Shown here one piece after another: positions 45,096-56,310 of a stretch of DNA of 64,000 nucleotides. The stretch covers positions 58,546,312-58,610,311 of the forward strand of contig NC_087066.1 in the NCBI RefSeq assembly GCF_963678635.1, in the 5' to 3' direction. Position 1 is the first letter of the stretch; every line of letters starts with the position of its first letter. The position numbers and the translations under genes were made by a program. Source of the DNA: Symsagittifera roscoffensis. Its lineage: Eukaryota > Xenacoelomorpha > Acoela > Convolutidae. The notes under the pieces were generated by a model, which saw only the letters and a program-made list of their open reading frames with translations, was not told the DNA's origin and made no database searches.

Positions 45096-48000
45096 AAAAA
45101 AAACACCTTCATTAATAAAGCAAGCTATCAAATGATTTAAAAGATTCTGTTAAACTAGTTAATAACTAGAAAAAAGTCCATATTCTAGTTCGATAATCGC
45201 AATCGTAAAAATATTTTTTGAAAAAAAGTTTTTTTTTTCAGAAAAAAGCTCTTTCAAAATTTTATATCGGACAAAAATTTGCAAAATCTAAAGAAACTAA
45301 AGAAAACTTAAAATGAAGAACAAAAGTTGAAAATTAAAACATTAAGAACAAACTGCCTACAAAAACTCATGAAGTTTTGTAGCGAACAGTCGCCATTGCT
45401 TAATAATCTATATGGCCGCAAAGGCAAATTCAGAAAAACAAAATACACTTTAAAAACAATTTTAAGTTCAAACTTTTAATTTCAGCCTTATAAACACAAA
45501 CTCAAACAAGGAATTAAGAATAAAGTGAAAGAAACCGGAATGTTTTTAGTTTAAACTACTCAAAACATGACCAAGCACTCTTATTAAAAAAAACTCTTTG
45601 CTTCTGAAGTAGCATATTGATGAAATACTTGACCATTGGAGACAATTGAAGCATTGTAATGATCCAAAAGTGACGTATTCATGCAAAAATTTTTAATGCG
45701 AGCGCAATAGTCAAAACCCAATAGTAGATTTCTCACACGAATCGCTACGAAAATTCGTGACGAGTTTTAAAAAAATGACATTTTCTTTTAAAAAAAAAAA
45801 ACCAGTAGTTGTACATGAAAATATACTATGCTAGCATAAACATGAAATTGTAATTTCATTGTAGATGAAATTATACTAAAGAGATTTCCCTTTCCCCTCA
45901 AAATTTTTGAAGACTAAATTTCTTTAAGCTGGCGGTTTTTGAATAGTTTTCGTACTCTTGTACGTGGAAGAATGGTTTCTGAATACTACAGCTTCCGTGT
46001 TATTTTTTGAATTCCTTGCCCATCTCCCGAAGTAAAAAGCTTAGCTATAACTTTTGTTAGTATCCTTGAGTACTTTCATTGAAAAAAAAATACAATTCTT
46101 TCAATCAAACTTGAGCCGGGTTTCAACAGATAAGGAGCCGAACAAAGAGTTCAAAAAATTATATAAATTTCAGACGACCTCTAAGCTGAAAATCGGAATG
46201 TTTTCCGTTGAAAAAAAATTGCCTAAACTTGTACCAATTAAAACAATCGATGATTATACCTTGATGTACATCTACAGCAGATTTTATATCAAATTAGAAG
46301 GCACTAAAGAAATTCAAAAAAAGTTGCTATCGGGAAAAATTCGTCAAAACTCTGATCACTAAAACAAAAATCCGTATCAGTAAAACTAACAAAGCTAAAT
46401 TTTAGACAAATTACAAACATTCGACATTTAATGAAAAAACTGTCCTAACCTTATCAAATAAAAACGTGGCCAACACACAGTTGGAAAAGAGTCAATGAAC
46501 GCAAGTAAACAGATAAAAAAATTCAAACTTCTTTTATGAAAAAACCTCAACATTCGAATTTCGTTGAAAAAATGTCCTTAAAGCTCTTTGAAATTCAATG
46601 ACAATTTATGACTGACTATTTTTTGATAAAATTGACCCAATTGGATCAATAGGTGATATTTTTATTTTGCTGGGTAATCTGATAATTAAATTCTACCTTC
46701 GAAATTAGTCGAACCGCGAAAATGTAAATTAGAGCCTGAACAATTTTAACTTATTTTTGAAAAATACGAAACGACGTTCATTGACTCTTAAAAAATTATA
46801 AGTTCTAACACACTGCATAACGTTTAGTGGCTAACGGATTCATTCACGGAAGAGTTTCTCAGAGTTCTTAATAAGAGCCTACTTGATATACAATAAGTAA
46901 CAACCACACCCCGCACACACGCACGAAAAAGATGAAGGGTGTCCTGTACATGCATAAATCAATTTAAGCAATCTAACTGACAGATAGAGTTTACAAACGC
47001 GAATTAGCACTAATTTATTAAGAGAAAAATTTCATTAAGAAAGAGTCAGTTCTCGAAAGTCGTCAGTTTTCATATCATAACAAGTTTGCTTGCTTATGAA
47101 CTAAAAAGACGTTAGACATCTCAAAGCTTACTAAATTAGAGACTTTGCCGCCCATGGAGACGACCTTTTTGCAGACGGGCCCGGCCTTGAACCAATTTTA
47201 GATATTCATAAGAATACAAACCAGCCGAGAGCTTTATATTTAGTAAGTATGAAAATATTTCTATGTTACTAGTGGATAAGTCGTTTTAATCTTTTTTGAC
47301 TATTGCAGCCATTTTACGCATGATAGATCATTTCCACTGGTTTATATAGAAGCTGAATATATGACATGTTCTGTACGGTGTTACAAGCACAACTACAGAC
47401 AAGGGAAGCCATGTTATCAATCAACACAAGTCAAGCTAAGAAAATGAAAATTGAGACGAAGGACACTCTTTTACCAGACCGTCCAGGCCTTTTACCAGAC
47501 CAATAAGATAATAGTCTTACTTGGGACGAGTCGGAAGTGAGGGTCACTTTATTTCCTATAACACTTTTTCCACCGAAATTCTTACCTTGCAGGAATTCGG
47601 TAAAGAGAAAAGGCTTTTTTGAGCAATTTTGACACACACACACAGGCGAAGTGAAGCTTCGCATCACTTGCAAAACATATGTCAAAATAAAAATTTCAAA
47701 AAAAACTACTCACGAAAATTGCATTCAGGTAAAAAAAGAAATTGATGCAGATAAAAAAGTGTCTTGTCAATTTGAAACTTAATATGTTTCGCACAATTCA
47801 AATTAAAGATTACTAAATCAAAGTCATCACACGCCGATCTGATGGTGAATATTCGAAACGAAAATAGATACAAGAGACAAAATCCCATTCATTCTCAGTT
47901 TATATCCTGAATGATGCTATCTATTTACTTCAGTATCAAGATCAAGGTTAACTGGTACTAATAATAATTTTATTTTCAAGCCAGAAGTTTATACCATACT

Positions 48001-49500
48001 CTCTACAAAACTACGTTTACAATTTAAATTCGGCTTGGGAGAATACCAAAAGGGCATCAGATTGTCGAGTGGTATCTCCATGAGGAAAATCTATTCGCCT
48101 ATTTTACTTATTTAGATCATGTACTTAAAAAATTACTTAAAAATTAGGAAACAAATCTGAGAACCAACAAAAAATTCATTTTTAAGGAGTGATTTACTTA
48201 AAAAGTGCTCATTGTCACAAATATTGATGTCTCTTTTTTAAAAACAACGAGTCCAAAAAGTCATTGGTAATTGTTAACGCTTCAAGAAGAAAATCTTTAT
48301 CTAACTTTAATTCAATTTTCTTTTTTTTTTGCTCTGGCAGTGAGCTTATTTGGGTTTTCCCCACTTGTATTGCCGGTGTTGAAGGTATCTGTTATCTCCT
48401 GTTTACTTATAGATTCAGGATCTGTTATCTCATGTGCTAATAAAACCTGCTATAGCAATAAAAACCTGTTATAACCTGTTCTCTCATGCATTTTTTCTCC
48501 GTCAAGTTGAAAAAATTCACAAAAATGAGCGAAAACGTTGCTACAAAGCCAATAGTTGGTTGAAAAACAGGAAGGAATTCAACGAAACCAAAAAAAAATG
48601 ATTGCACAGTTTTTAAACATTTTTCAACTTTCTAAATTCAAGAAATGTTCAAGATTGGCACTTTTTCCTTAAACTTATCCTATTTAGAGAAAACTGGTTT
48701 AATAACTTTTTGAGTCCGCTTTAAATTCAAAATATGACACAGAGGCAAATTTTCACTTCGCATAAACAAGCACAAAACTGAATGAATGAATCTTTGTCTC
48801 TACATAATTTCTTAAGTGACGCACACCAATTATGAGTCTAAATAATTGCTAAGCGACGCAAGCCAATTACGCAGCATTAGCAGTACCAGACAATTTGAAA
48901 AAATAATTTCACCAACTAACATGCCTCAAGTTATAGAGACATGTTAGTAGGCATTCTTCCCAACCACAACGCAGATCCATGATACCTTGAAGCTAAAGTG
49001 CTATTTGAAGTATAATATTCTTAGCATTAGCTGTATTTAATAGCTGGTTATTGATATTATGCACATACTGCACTAAAATAACACTTTCAAAAAAAAAACA
49101 CTAATATTTGCGACTTAAGTAGGAATAAAAGAGAGTTCATACTCTCACACAAGCTTTGCTTGTGTAAAAATACCTTTCTGAAAAAAAAGAAGCCAATGAA
49201 CTGAAACATACACAGTCGAATGGCAAAAAATCAAATTTGAGCGTGAACAAAACATAAGACGTTTTCTTGAAAAAAAAACGCAAAAAAAAATATCAGGACC
49301 TGTATAACTGATAATCACTTCGTTCTTCTTTAACACTTCAAAACATTTTGATACAGTATTTTCAAAAATTATAATATTTCATATCAAACAGGTCACAGTT
49401 ATGAAAACTCCAATATTGAAACTAAATATCCAATTTTCGCTCTTGAATTTATCGAAAAGAAGTTAGGTCACAGCAGCAGCTACAAAACAATTAGGTGAAC
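45096..49500. other. Intergenic, repeats only
   Basis: Family A pieces at 46430-46800 (AGTTGGAAAAGAGTCAATGA, TTTTATTTTGCTGGG) and a hairpin box with CA repeat at 47633-47680 (CACACACACACAGGCGAAGT). An unassigned 102-codon open frame at 46054-46362 has no ATG before its middle and no family motif. A GC-rich patch at 47145-47200 is unexplained. Otherwise AT-rich. Confidence 0.45.
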
Positions 49501-50440
49501 AAACACTATGACAGAAAAAACGTCAAATAAACTGACAACAGCTAGGCGATTGCTCATTAAGCCCAAAAAACAATTTGAGCGGAAATTAGTCATTTTTAGT
49601 AAAAATTTATGGACGCAGCTATGTCTGGAGAGTATTCATGCCAAAATAAACGAGATAACTTGTTAACAGAAAAGTCTAATATATCGCATACACAACCGAA
49701 ATCACCTCTGTTGGAAAAGCTTTCAAAACCAATTACCGAGCGGCAACTAAGCCGCGGAAACTTGGGTAGACGCCAGCTGAGCCGAGAACAAAATGAAGCC
49801 AGATGTTGAGATACAAAATTTTGAAATTAAATTAAGAACATAGCCAAGGAATGCAAGTAAACAGAAAAAAATACTGACTTGTTGTGTGAAAAAATCTCAA
49901 TTTTCGAACTTCCTAGAAAAAATACATGCCCTTGAAGCTCTTCGAATTTCAATAACAATTTATGACTACTTTTTGCTAAAATTAACCCAATTTCAGAAAA
50001 CTGAATCAATAGGTATCAAAACTGTTATTTCGCTGGGAAAACGATCTAAACTTTTATGTCGCTGGAAATCTGATAATTAATTTCCCGTTAATTAGAAGCC
50101 AATCACGTTTTTTCGTGACCTTTACATTTTTGCTGTTCGATAGTGGCGTTTGCTCTCACTTTTAAAAAAATGAACTTCACTTAACAAAAAGTCAAAAGAC
50201 GAAAAACGTCTCAACTTTTAAATTTCAAAGAAAAAACAGATGAAAAAACAGATGCCCTTAAATCTCATTGAAAACAATTTATGACTGGCGATGAAATTAA
50301 CCCAATTTAAGAAAACTGGATCAATAGGTAAAATTTATTCCGCTGGGTTTTCTGATAAATCAATTGCACTTTCGAAACTAGAAGTCGATCAAATTTTTTG
50401 CGACCATTACAGCTTTGTGGAGTTGTAATTTGCATTCCTT
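49501..50440 (+). repeat. Hairpin-box repeat family A, internal part
   Basis: AAGCCGCGGAAACTTGGGTA and GACGCCAGCTGAGCC, then CTCAATTTTCGAACTTC, CCCTTGAAGCTCTTCGAATT, CCCAATTTCAGAAAACTGAA, and AATCACGTTTTTTCGTGACC (50100-50120). A second partial copy of the last four blocks follows at 50160-50430. Confidence 0.6.
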
Positions 50441-50444
50441 TTAC

Positions 50445-50960
50445 ACAGAGGCGAAGCTTCGCTTCGCAAAACACAAGCAAGAACACGACAAAAAGCAGCT
50501 CTATCAAAAGCAAATAAAAAAGTAGAAATAAGCATCGAATTACTGAAAGTTCGGCTACGATTCGATCAGCGACCTAGAGATTGAGTCTCACGTACTAACC
50601 ACTCAGCCGCGGACGCCTAATAAACCCCAAGCACTAAACACAAACAAAGTAGAGAACAGATGCTATGAAATTTCCGAGGCCACAGACAGTGATTATAACA
50701 AAGGTACCACCAAATAAGTGAACACTTTCAATGAGAACTGTTATTTGGGAGCTAGGTTAGAAAAAAAAGAAGGTTCGTACTAATACACCAACGCCCCCTA
50801 GTGTTAACAAAAGAAACGAACTGAATTTGAAAATAAAACCAAGTCGAAAAATGAATTCGAGCCTGAACAAACTTTAAGACTCTTCCTGAAAAAGAAAGAA
50901 AAAAATCATCGCGACCTATATAAGAGTCTGAACTACGTTCATGGACTTTTACTATGATAC
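50445..50960 (+). repeat. Hairpin box with tRNA-derived head, then TATATAAG end
   Basis: ACAGAGGCGAAGCTTCGCTT at 50446, then ACACAAGCAAGAACACGAC and GTAGAAATAAGCATCGAAT. Minus-strand tRNA-like head 50546-50612 (CGCGGCTGAGTGGTTAGTAC, GAGACTCAATCTCTAGGTCG). Then the tail shared with 36080-36250 (AGGTTAGAAAAAAA, GAAGGTTCGTACTA). The stretch 50860-50945 is a family A end with ACCTATATAAGAGTCTGAAC. Confidence 0.6.
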
Positions 50961-51052
50961 AAATTAATCAGAGTTGATTAACTTATAAATTATATCATTA
51001 CTTTCAATTATAATTAAAACTGCTTCATTAAAACAAATATTAGCGCTTTGAA

Positions 51053-51210
51053 CAGGGGCGGGGGGCGGACACCTCCCCTCAGGGATTCGAACCCCTGCCG
51101 ACTCAAAGGGTCCCCCTCTGAAACATCCATTTTTGGTGAAGGACCCTACAAATTTTCTTAAGGCGCCCATATACACTAACTTTGAGGGGGGAGCGCGCGC
51201 GGAGAAACTA
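51053..51210. mobile_element. hAT MITE fragment
   Basis: Starts CAGGGGCGGGGGGCGGACAC, carries AGGGATTCGAACCCCTGCCG, AAAGGGTCCCC and GAGGGGGGAGCGCGCGC, then stops. Corresponds to the left half of 56883-57317. The right end is missing. Confidence 0.7.
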
Positions 51211-51420
51211 AATTCCATGCTTGGACAGTAAGCCGACAAAAACAAGTAGCCAAACGATAGTCCGACAGTTCATGTTTTTTAAAACAATTTAATTTCCACG
51301 CATCGAAAAAAAGTACGACCACGAATTGAACCATAAAGAGGTCTAGAAAAGAGAGGGGCCCGAATCATGCTGATGTTCCATATTAAAGGAAGGTAAAATT
51401 CTGGCAGAAACTTCAAAAAA

Positions 51421-51495
51421 ATGTCCCGCCGAGGATCGAACCTCCACACCTTATGTTCCGAAGTCGCATGCTTTGACGCTAGACCAAGTGAAAAG
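51421..51495 (-). tRNA. tRNA-Arg(TCG)-like pseudogene
   Basis: Minus strand: TTGGTCTAGCGTCAAAGCAT (A-box region), GCGACTTCGGAACATAAGG (loop CTTCGGA, anticodon TCG), GGAGGTTCGATCCTCGGCGG (T arm with B box). The 5' acceptor strand should pair with GGCGGGA but does not, and the anticodon stem is imperfect. Best read as a decayed tRNA gene or tRNA-derived SINE head. Confidence 0.4.
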
Positions 51496-52722
51496 GAACT
51501 TTAATGGTTTCGTTCTAGACAAGTCGACTAGCTCGTTTCCGTAACAACTCACTTGTTTTCACAAGTGAAATTAAGATTCAGAAGACAAAAATGCACTTCG
51601 TATTATATTAGGGTAGCTGGTGAAGGTTTTATTTTGTGTAATCTCTCATATAACGTATAGCGTGTACAATTTACTGGTGATGTGAGTTTCCAATGTAAAG
51701 GCGTTTGCAGTTGTAGCCTGGTAAAAGGTCGGTCTGGTAAACGACCTACCCCCCTTGAAACATCAAACCTTTTACACTAAAACGATGAAGTAGATAGCAA
51801 GTGTTGCATGTTTACGGAGTGGTTTGTGGTCAAAACAAGCACAGAATTATGAGTCCATTGCAATAACAGTCAGTTTACACTATTAACTACGTTTAATTAA
51901 CACTTCCAGAGGGTAATTTGAGTTATGGCAACCCTTCATTGAATAAATGTTAACCATAACTCCATGCCAGAGGATACGACAGAGACTTAATGAGGGTGAA
52001 CATACTACAAAAAGCCATAATGACCAATCGAATATAAATGTATATTTCAAATCAAACCTGTAACACCATTCATAAACGTGTAAGGTATAAGAATCAGGAT
52101 ACACACACACTAAGGATCGGTTAATGGTCCGGCTTCTCATGATTATACCTGCCTTGAGGAGTAGAGCAGACGATTTTTTTCCATTTGTTAAACAAATGCC
52201 CTGGCTTCAAGATTATCCCACTTTTTTCCGGGAAAAACGGGATAAAAAATGATTACATGTGAAAATAAGTCGTGAACAATCTCGCCCCCAAATTCATTTA
52301 AGGAGATGAACATTGGCTTGCTTATAAAACTATTGAATCTTAACTATTACCCTTATGGAACCAAGTAACAGATTACCACCCCTATGGTAAAAAATTCGAT
52401 GGATAAGCGTTTGTGAATTTCGTACCTTAAACTTGAACGCTTTGTCGCACATACCGTCTTTTCAAAAGCAAAATGCCTTCAAAGGTGATCAAACCGGCTG
52501 GTACACCCAATCAGTAAATTTACAGCCGAAACAGTTTCCGCTGTAACATTCGGCAGCGGAAACAGCCGAATTTTACGAAGGTGTATTGGTCACTCTTATA
52601 AAAAGACTAAGTATTGATCAATAGAGACGCATCATACCTTTACCTTTTTTCGAAAACAGTCAAAACTCAATTCTGACTTTTACCCGAATCAACTTTACCT
52701 GTCGTAGTTCGTTTGTTTTTAA
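51496..52722. other. No recognisable gene; palindrome
   Basis: Spacer left of the small two-exon gene. It holds a near-perfect 27-bp palindrome at 52520-52546 (TTACAGC...GCTGTAA), followed by CGGCAGCGGAAACAGCCGAA, which is an inverted partial copy of the same phrase. No protein or RNA gene is supported. Confidence 0.5.
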
Positions 52723-53438
52723 TCAACCAAGAAACCAACATAATTGTTGCGTCATTTGGGTTATCTGCTCCAGTGCTTTTGTACAGGCAGAAAAGCGCAG
52801 GTTATTAACCAAACTTTCGGCACTTGACCACTGCACTGGAGAGGGGGGGGGGGGGGGCTTTGCGAGGATAATTATACGACGTTTTTGTTTCTCTACATAC
52901 CAATTCTGAGCAGTATTCATTATCATTTGACGCCAATGATTCGAATTAATCGAGGATAGCTCCGTTTTTCAACTCACCTTGAAAAATATAGCGAAAGCGA
53001 TTTTAGCTCACAGCTCTTTTATTTCGATCTATCTTCAGAACAGATAAGTCTGCTTCAGTCTACGCGCAGACTTCGCAGAGACCGAAAGAGCTATCGATAC
53101 TTTCGCTCTGTTTTCTAACAAAAACGCAACAAACAATAAAACCTCCTATCTGAAAATATATCGCTTACGAATCTCAAAACATTTGAATTAATATCGCGTC
53201 TTAATTCAATAAAACCATGAGTGTCCTTTTTAAATTGTCTTACTCTAGAATTTACAGAACTGAGCTTCAACTATACCTGATTTAATTTTCGCCCAGTAGC
53301 GTCAAACTGACTTCGGACTTCCTCCACTTGTTCCTTTCCAGAGATTTTCCTCTCGTTTGTACTCCTCCTCTCCTTTTCTTCTGCATTCCCACCTTTTTCA
53401 AGCTTGTCTTTATCTTCGCGGTCAAACTTTTTGCTCAT
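52723..53438 (-). CDS. Small two-exon gene candidate, 89 aa
   Basis: Exon A 53438-53277 begins MSKKFDREDKDKLEKGG and ends RSQFDATGRKLNQ with donor CAG/GTATAG. Exon B 52830-52723 follows the acceptor CTCCAGTGCAG and reads WSSAESLVNNLRFSACTKA, then LEQITQMTQQLCWFLG and TGA. Both junctions are phase 0. The product is charged at the N-terminus, then helical and possibly coiled-coil. The frame is open upstream of the ATG to an acceptor-like TTTTTTAG at 53446, so exon A might be internal and the protein longer. Family not recognised. It lies 2.7 kb downstream of the receptor gene on the same strand. The composition stands out clearly from the surrounding AT-rich DNA. Confidence 0.5.
52831..53276 (-). 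other. Intron of the small gene with a C15 polypyrimidine tract
   Basis: GT...AG intron of 446 bp. Near its 3' end 52843-52857 is G15 on the plus strand, i.e. C15 on the transcript, 8 nt before the CAGTGCAG acceptor. The polypyrimidine tract is thus a homopolymer likely to vary in length. Confidence 0.5.
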
Positions 53439-53445
53439 AACAATT

Positions 53446-56149
53446 CTAAAAAAGATAACTAATAAAACTTGTTACTCGTTGATTACACGGCCCGATTCCA
53501 CCAAATTTGAACGAAGGTGCTCAAAGAAAAATTGAATCTGTTCGTTCTAAATACCCAATTGACTTGAACAAAAAACATAACCAACAGAACGCAAGGAAAT
53601 AAAACTTCGAATTTCAAAGACAAAATGAATGGCCATAGAGCTCTTTAAAGTTTTAGAACAAACTATCATAAACTTCACGAAAACAGTTTAATAAAATAAC
53701 CCAATTTGAGAAAACTGGATCATAGGGTAAAAAAATTTTGTTCCGCCGCGATATCTAAAAATAAAATCCTCTTTCGAAACTAGAAAGTCGATCACGTTTT
53801 TCCGTGACCATTACACTTTTGCTGTTCGATAGTGGAGTCTTTTACCTAGAAGCCACGTGAACTCATCGAAACCAAAATTTGTGAAGCCAATTAACATTAC
53901 CCCGATAAAAAAGCCACTATTCACATAGCAAAATAATTTAATAATTCGTAGAGAAATAAAGTTTAGGCTCTAAAGTTTGAATAAGTTTTTACCGAATAAG
54001 GTAGCATTGATACTATTTCATAAGCTAATTCTTTTAGACTAATCCCTTAGATTGTCACTTTACCATGCAAACACTATTTTTCCGTCTGTTTGCAAGCAAT
54101 AAATTGTTTTTAATTTCTGTAGACTAATTTTGATGCCAAAAACAATGAAAATTTATCAAGCTGATTTTGCGAATTTTTTATATATGCCCGAAAAATGCCT
54201 TAGAAAATCTTCTTTCTAAACTGAATTAAGGACAGAGGCCAAAACACATAAAAAGTCGAAAAAAAAAATCTAATGAAACTTGAAAAATGAATGCCCTCTA
54301 CGGGAATTAACCCACAGTCCTCTGATGTTCATGTTAATGCCATTGAAGCTTATAGGAACCAAAGAGATGCGGCAGAAGGGAGCTTCAAATTTCACAAAAG
54401 CACAAACTTTGAATATAAAAATTTAGAATGTAATAAACTTAAGTCAACCAAACCATTTTGCATGTAATTAAATGAAAAGTATAAAGCCAAGTTGTGTATT
54501 AATTTTGATCTAGCGAAATTTACTCAAGATCTAGCGGAAAATATTGAGTTTGAAAACTTTTGAAATGGATTTTATAATGCTATTGTTATATGCAACAAAT
54601 GACTTTTTTCGGTTCATTTGATGAATTAAAAAAGCATCAACTGCGTTAACATGAAACAAATCAAAGTTCAAAGAACATGGTATTATGATGCCTTCTGCCT
54701 TAAAACTGTCTCAAAATAGCACTTTCACATTAGCAAAAAGCCACCAAAAGTAGCACTTTTATTTGTGACTTAAAATGGAAAAAAGCTGCATCGTACTATC
54801 ACACTATGCTTCGCTTGTATAATCAGAGCCATTTCTGTGTCAATGCTACCCAATTTGCTATGTCATTGTAAGCTGAAACTCCTCTCGGTCATTTACACTC
54901 AAAATTGTGATTTAATCCATTCGCTTTGTTCCCTCGAAAAGTTCAGCTTTGATTTTGCCGGTAAAATAAACGTGAAATCATTCACTGGTAACTTTATTCG
55001 TTTTCGGGGAAAAACTGGAGCTTTGCATAATCGAACTTTTTTCAAAACTTTTTAAAATTTTATTGCATAATTATTAATCAAAAACCGTCTAAATCAGTTA
55101 AATACTTCACAGAAATTTACAGCACAAAACATAGCTAAAAGACAGTTGGTAAAAAATCAATGAACGCAAACAGAAAAAATACTGACTTGTTTTTTTTGTA
55201 AATATCTCATCTACCTGAAAAAAAAATAGATGCCCTTGAAGCTCTTTGAAATTCTAGAACATTTTATGATTGGCGCTTTTTTGAAAAAAAAAACCCAATA
55301 TGAGAGAACTTGATGAATCAGTAAGCTTTCTATTTTGGTGGGAAATCTGAAAAGTAAATTTCAATATCGAAACTAAACGTCGATCACGTTGTTCGCGACC
55401 TTTTTGCTGTTCAAAAGTGGATTTTACCTTCCTTTAAACTAAGGAAATTAACTGAACTAACAAAGAAATCAAAAGACAAACCACGAAAAAGTAAATTTGA
55501 GCCCAAACATTTTCAGACTTTTCCTGAAAAAAAAACGAAAAAAAAAAATCATCGCGATCTATATAAAAGTCTGCACTTCGTTCGTTGACTCTTTATAGAA
55601 TATGATCCATCTAAACCGTATTCCATCTAAACTGCTATTTCACTTTAAATCAATTGGATCAAATATACGCCGAGTCTAATCAATACACAAATTATAAACA
55701 GAAATTACAGAGAAGACATTGGGTCTTTTGTTAGTACCCCCAAAATCTCAGATCATCAAAAATGCTCAGATTGTGAATCAAATAAATAATTATTCAATCA
55801 GATATGGCTAGTTCTATTGATTTAAAAAATGAAGTCACAGAAATTGTTTCTCCCAAATTTCGTCCGATTATAACTCGTTTTTACGAGAAAAAAAGTCTAA
55901 ATGATCTCAGGCGGTACCAAACTAATTTTTTCTTTATTTTGACTTTCTGAGTGTGCTATCTGGTTTTAAATTCAAGTTTAAATACTGTTTTAGTCAATTG
56001 GTGATCAAATAACTTTGGATAAAAATTTCACGACTTTGGGGAAACTGGTAGAAAAGACCACTGTTAAGTAGTTCTGCTTTTAAAAATTATTACACGATAT
56101 ACAAATGTCTCGATTTCGCATTAAATGATCTGCAAAAAGCTCCAACAAA
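53446..56149. other. Intergenic with two family A copies
   Basis: 53570-53850: CCCAATTTGAGAAAACTGGA, GTCGATCACGTTTTTCCGTG. 55070-55610: TTGAAGCTCTTTGAAATTC, GTCGATCACGTTGTTCGCGA, ATCTATATAAAAGTCTG. At 54290-54355 a weak tRNA-like stretch lies on the minus strand (GGGTTAATTCCC). No gene. The candidate poly(A) signal of the receptor gene lies at 55933. Confidence 0.5.
55933..55938 (-). terminator. Candidate poly(A) signal of the receptor gene
   Basis: AATAAA on the minus strand, about 210 nt beyond the TAA at 56150. It is a canonical hexamer in a plausible place, but no transcript end is known. Confidence 0.35.
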
Positions 56150-56310
56150 TTACAAATAAGATCCTTGCATGTCGTGTTCGCTGCTGGAGGAAGTCATGGC
56201 TGACTTGTGACTCATTGAGTTCCGATTGACCCCGTCTGAACTGACATGAGTTGTGAGCAGGTTGCCGCCGCTATACGTGCCCATGGCCACGTTGTTCCGA
56301 TTCACTCGGT
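56150..56310 (-). CDS. mGluR last coding exon
   Basis: 161 nt after TTTTACAG. Completes a split Asp codon, then reads RVNRNNVAMGTYSGGNLL and ends SSSEHDMQGSYL with TAA. Too short to be seen as an isolated open frame. It is identified by the acceptor, correct phase and composition (GC-rich island in AT-rich DNA). It lies 4.75 kb from the preceding exon. Confidence 0.78.

Noticed and set aside
46054-46362. 102-codon open frame
   Set aside because: No ATG in its first half, no splice partner found, no family motif. Composition is mildly protein-like, so noted only.
47145-47200. GC-rich patch with CCGCCCATGG as a promoter or exon
   Set aside because: Too short, with no splice context or open frame of note; likely a transposon scrap.
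51421-51495. Functional tRNA-Arg gene
   Set aside because: The acceptor stem does not pair and the anticodon stem is imperfect, so listed only as a tRNA-like pseudogene.
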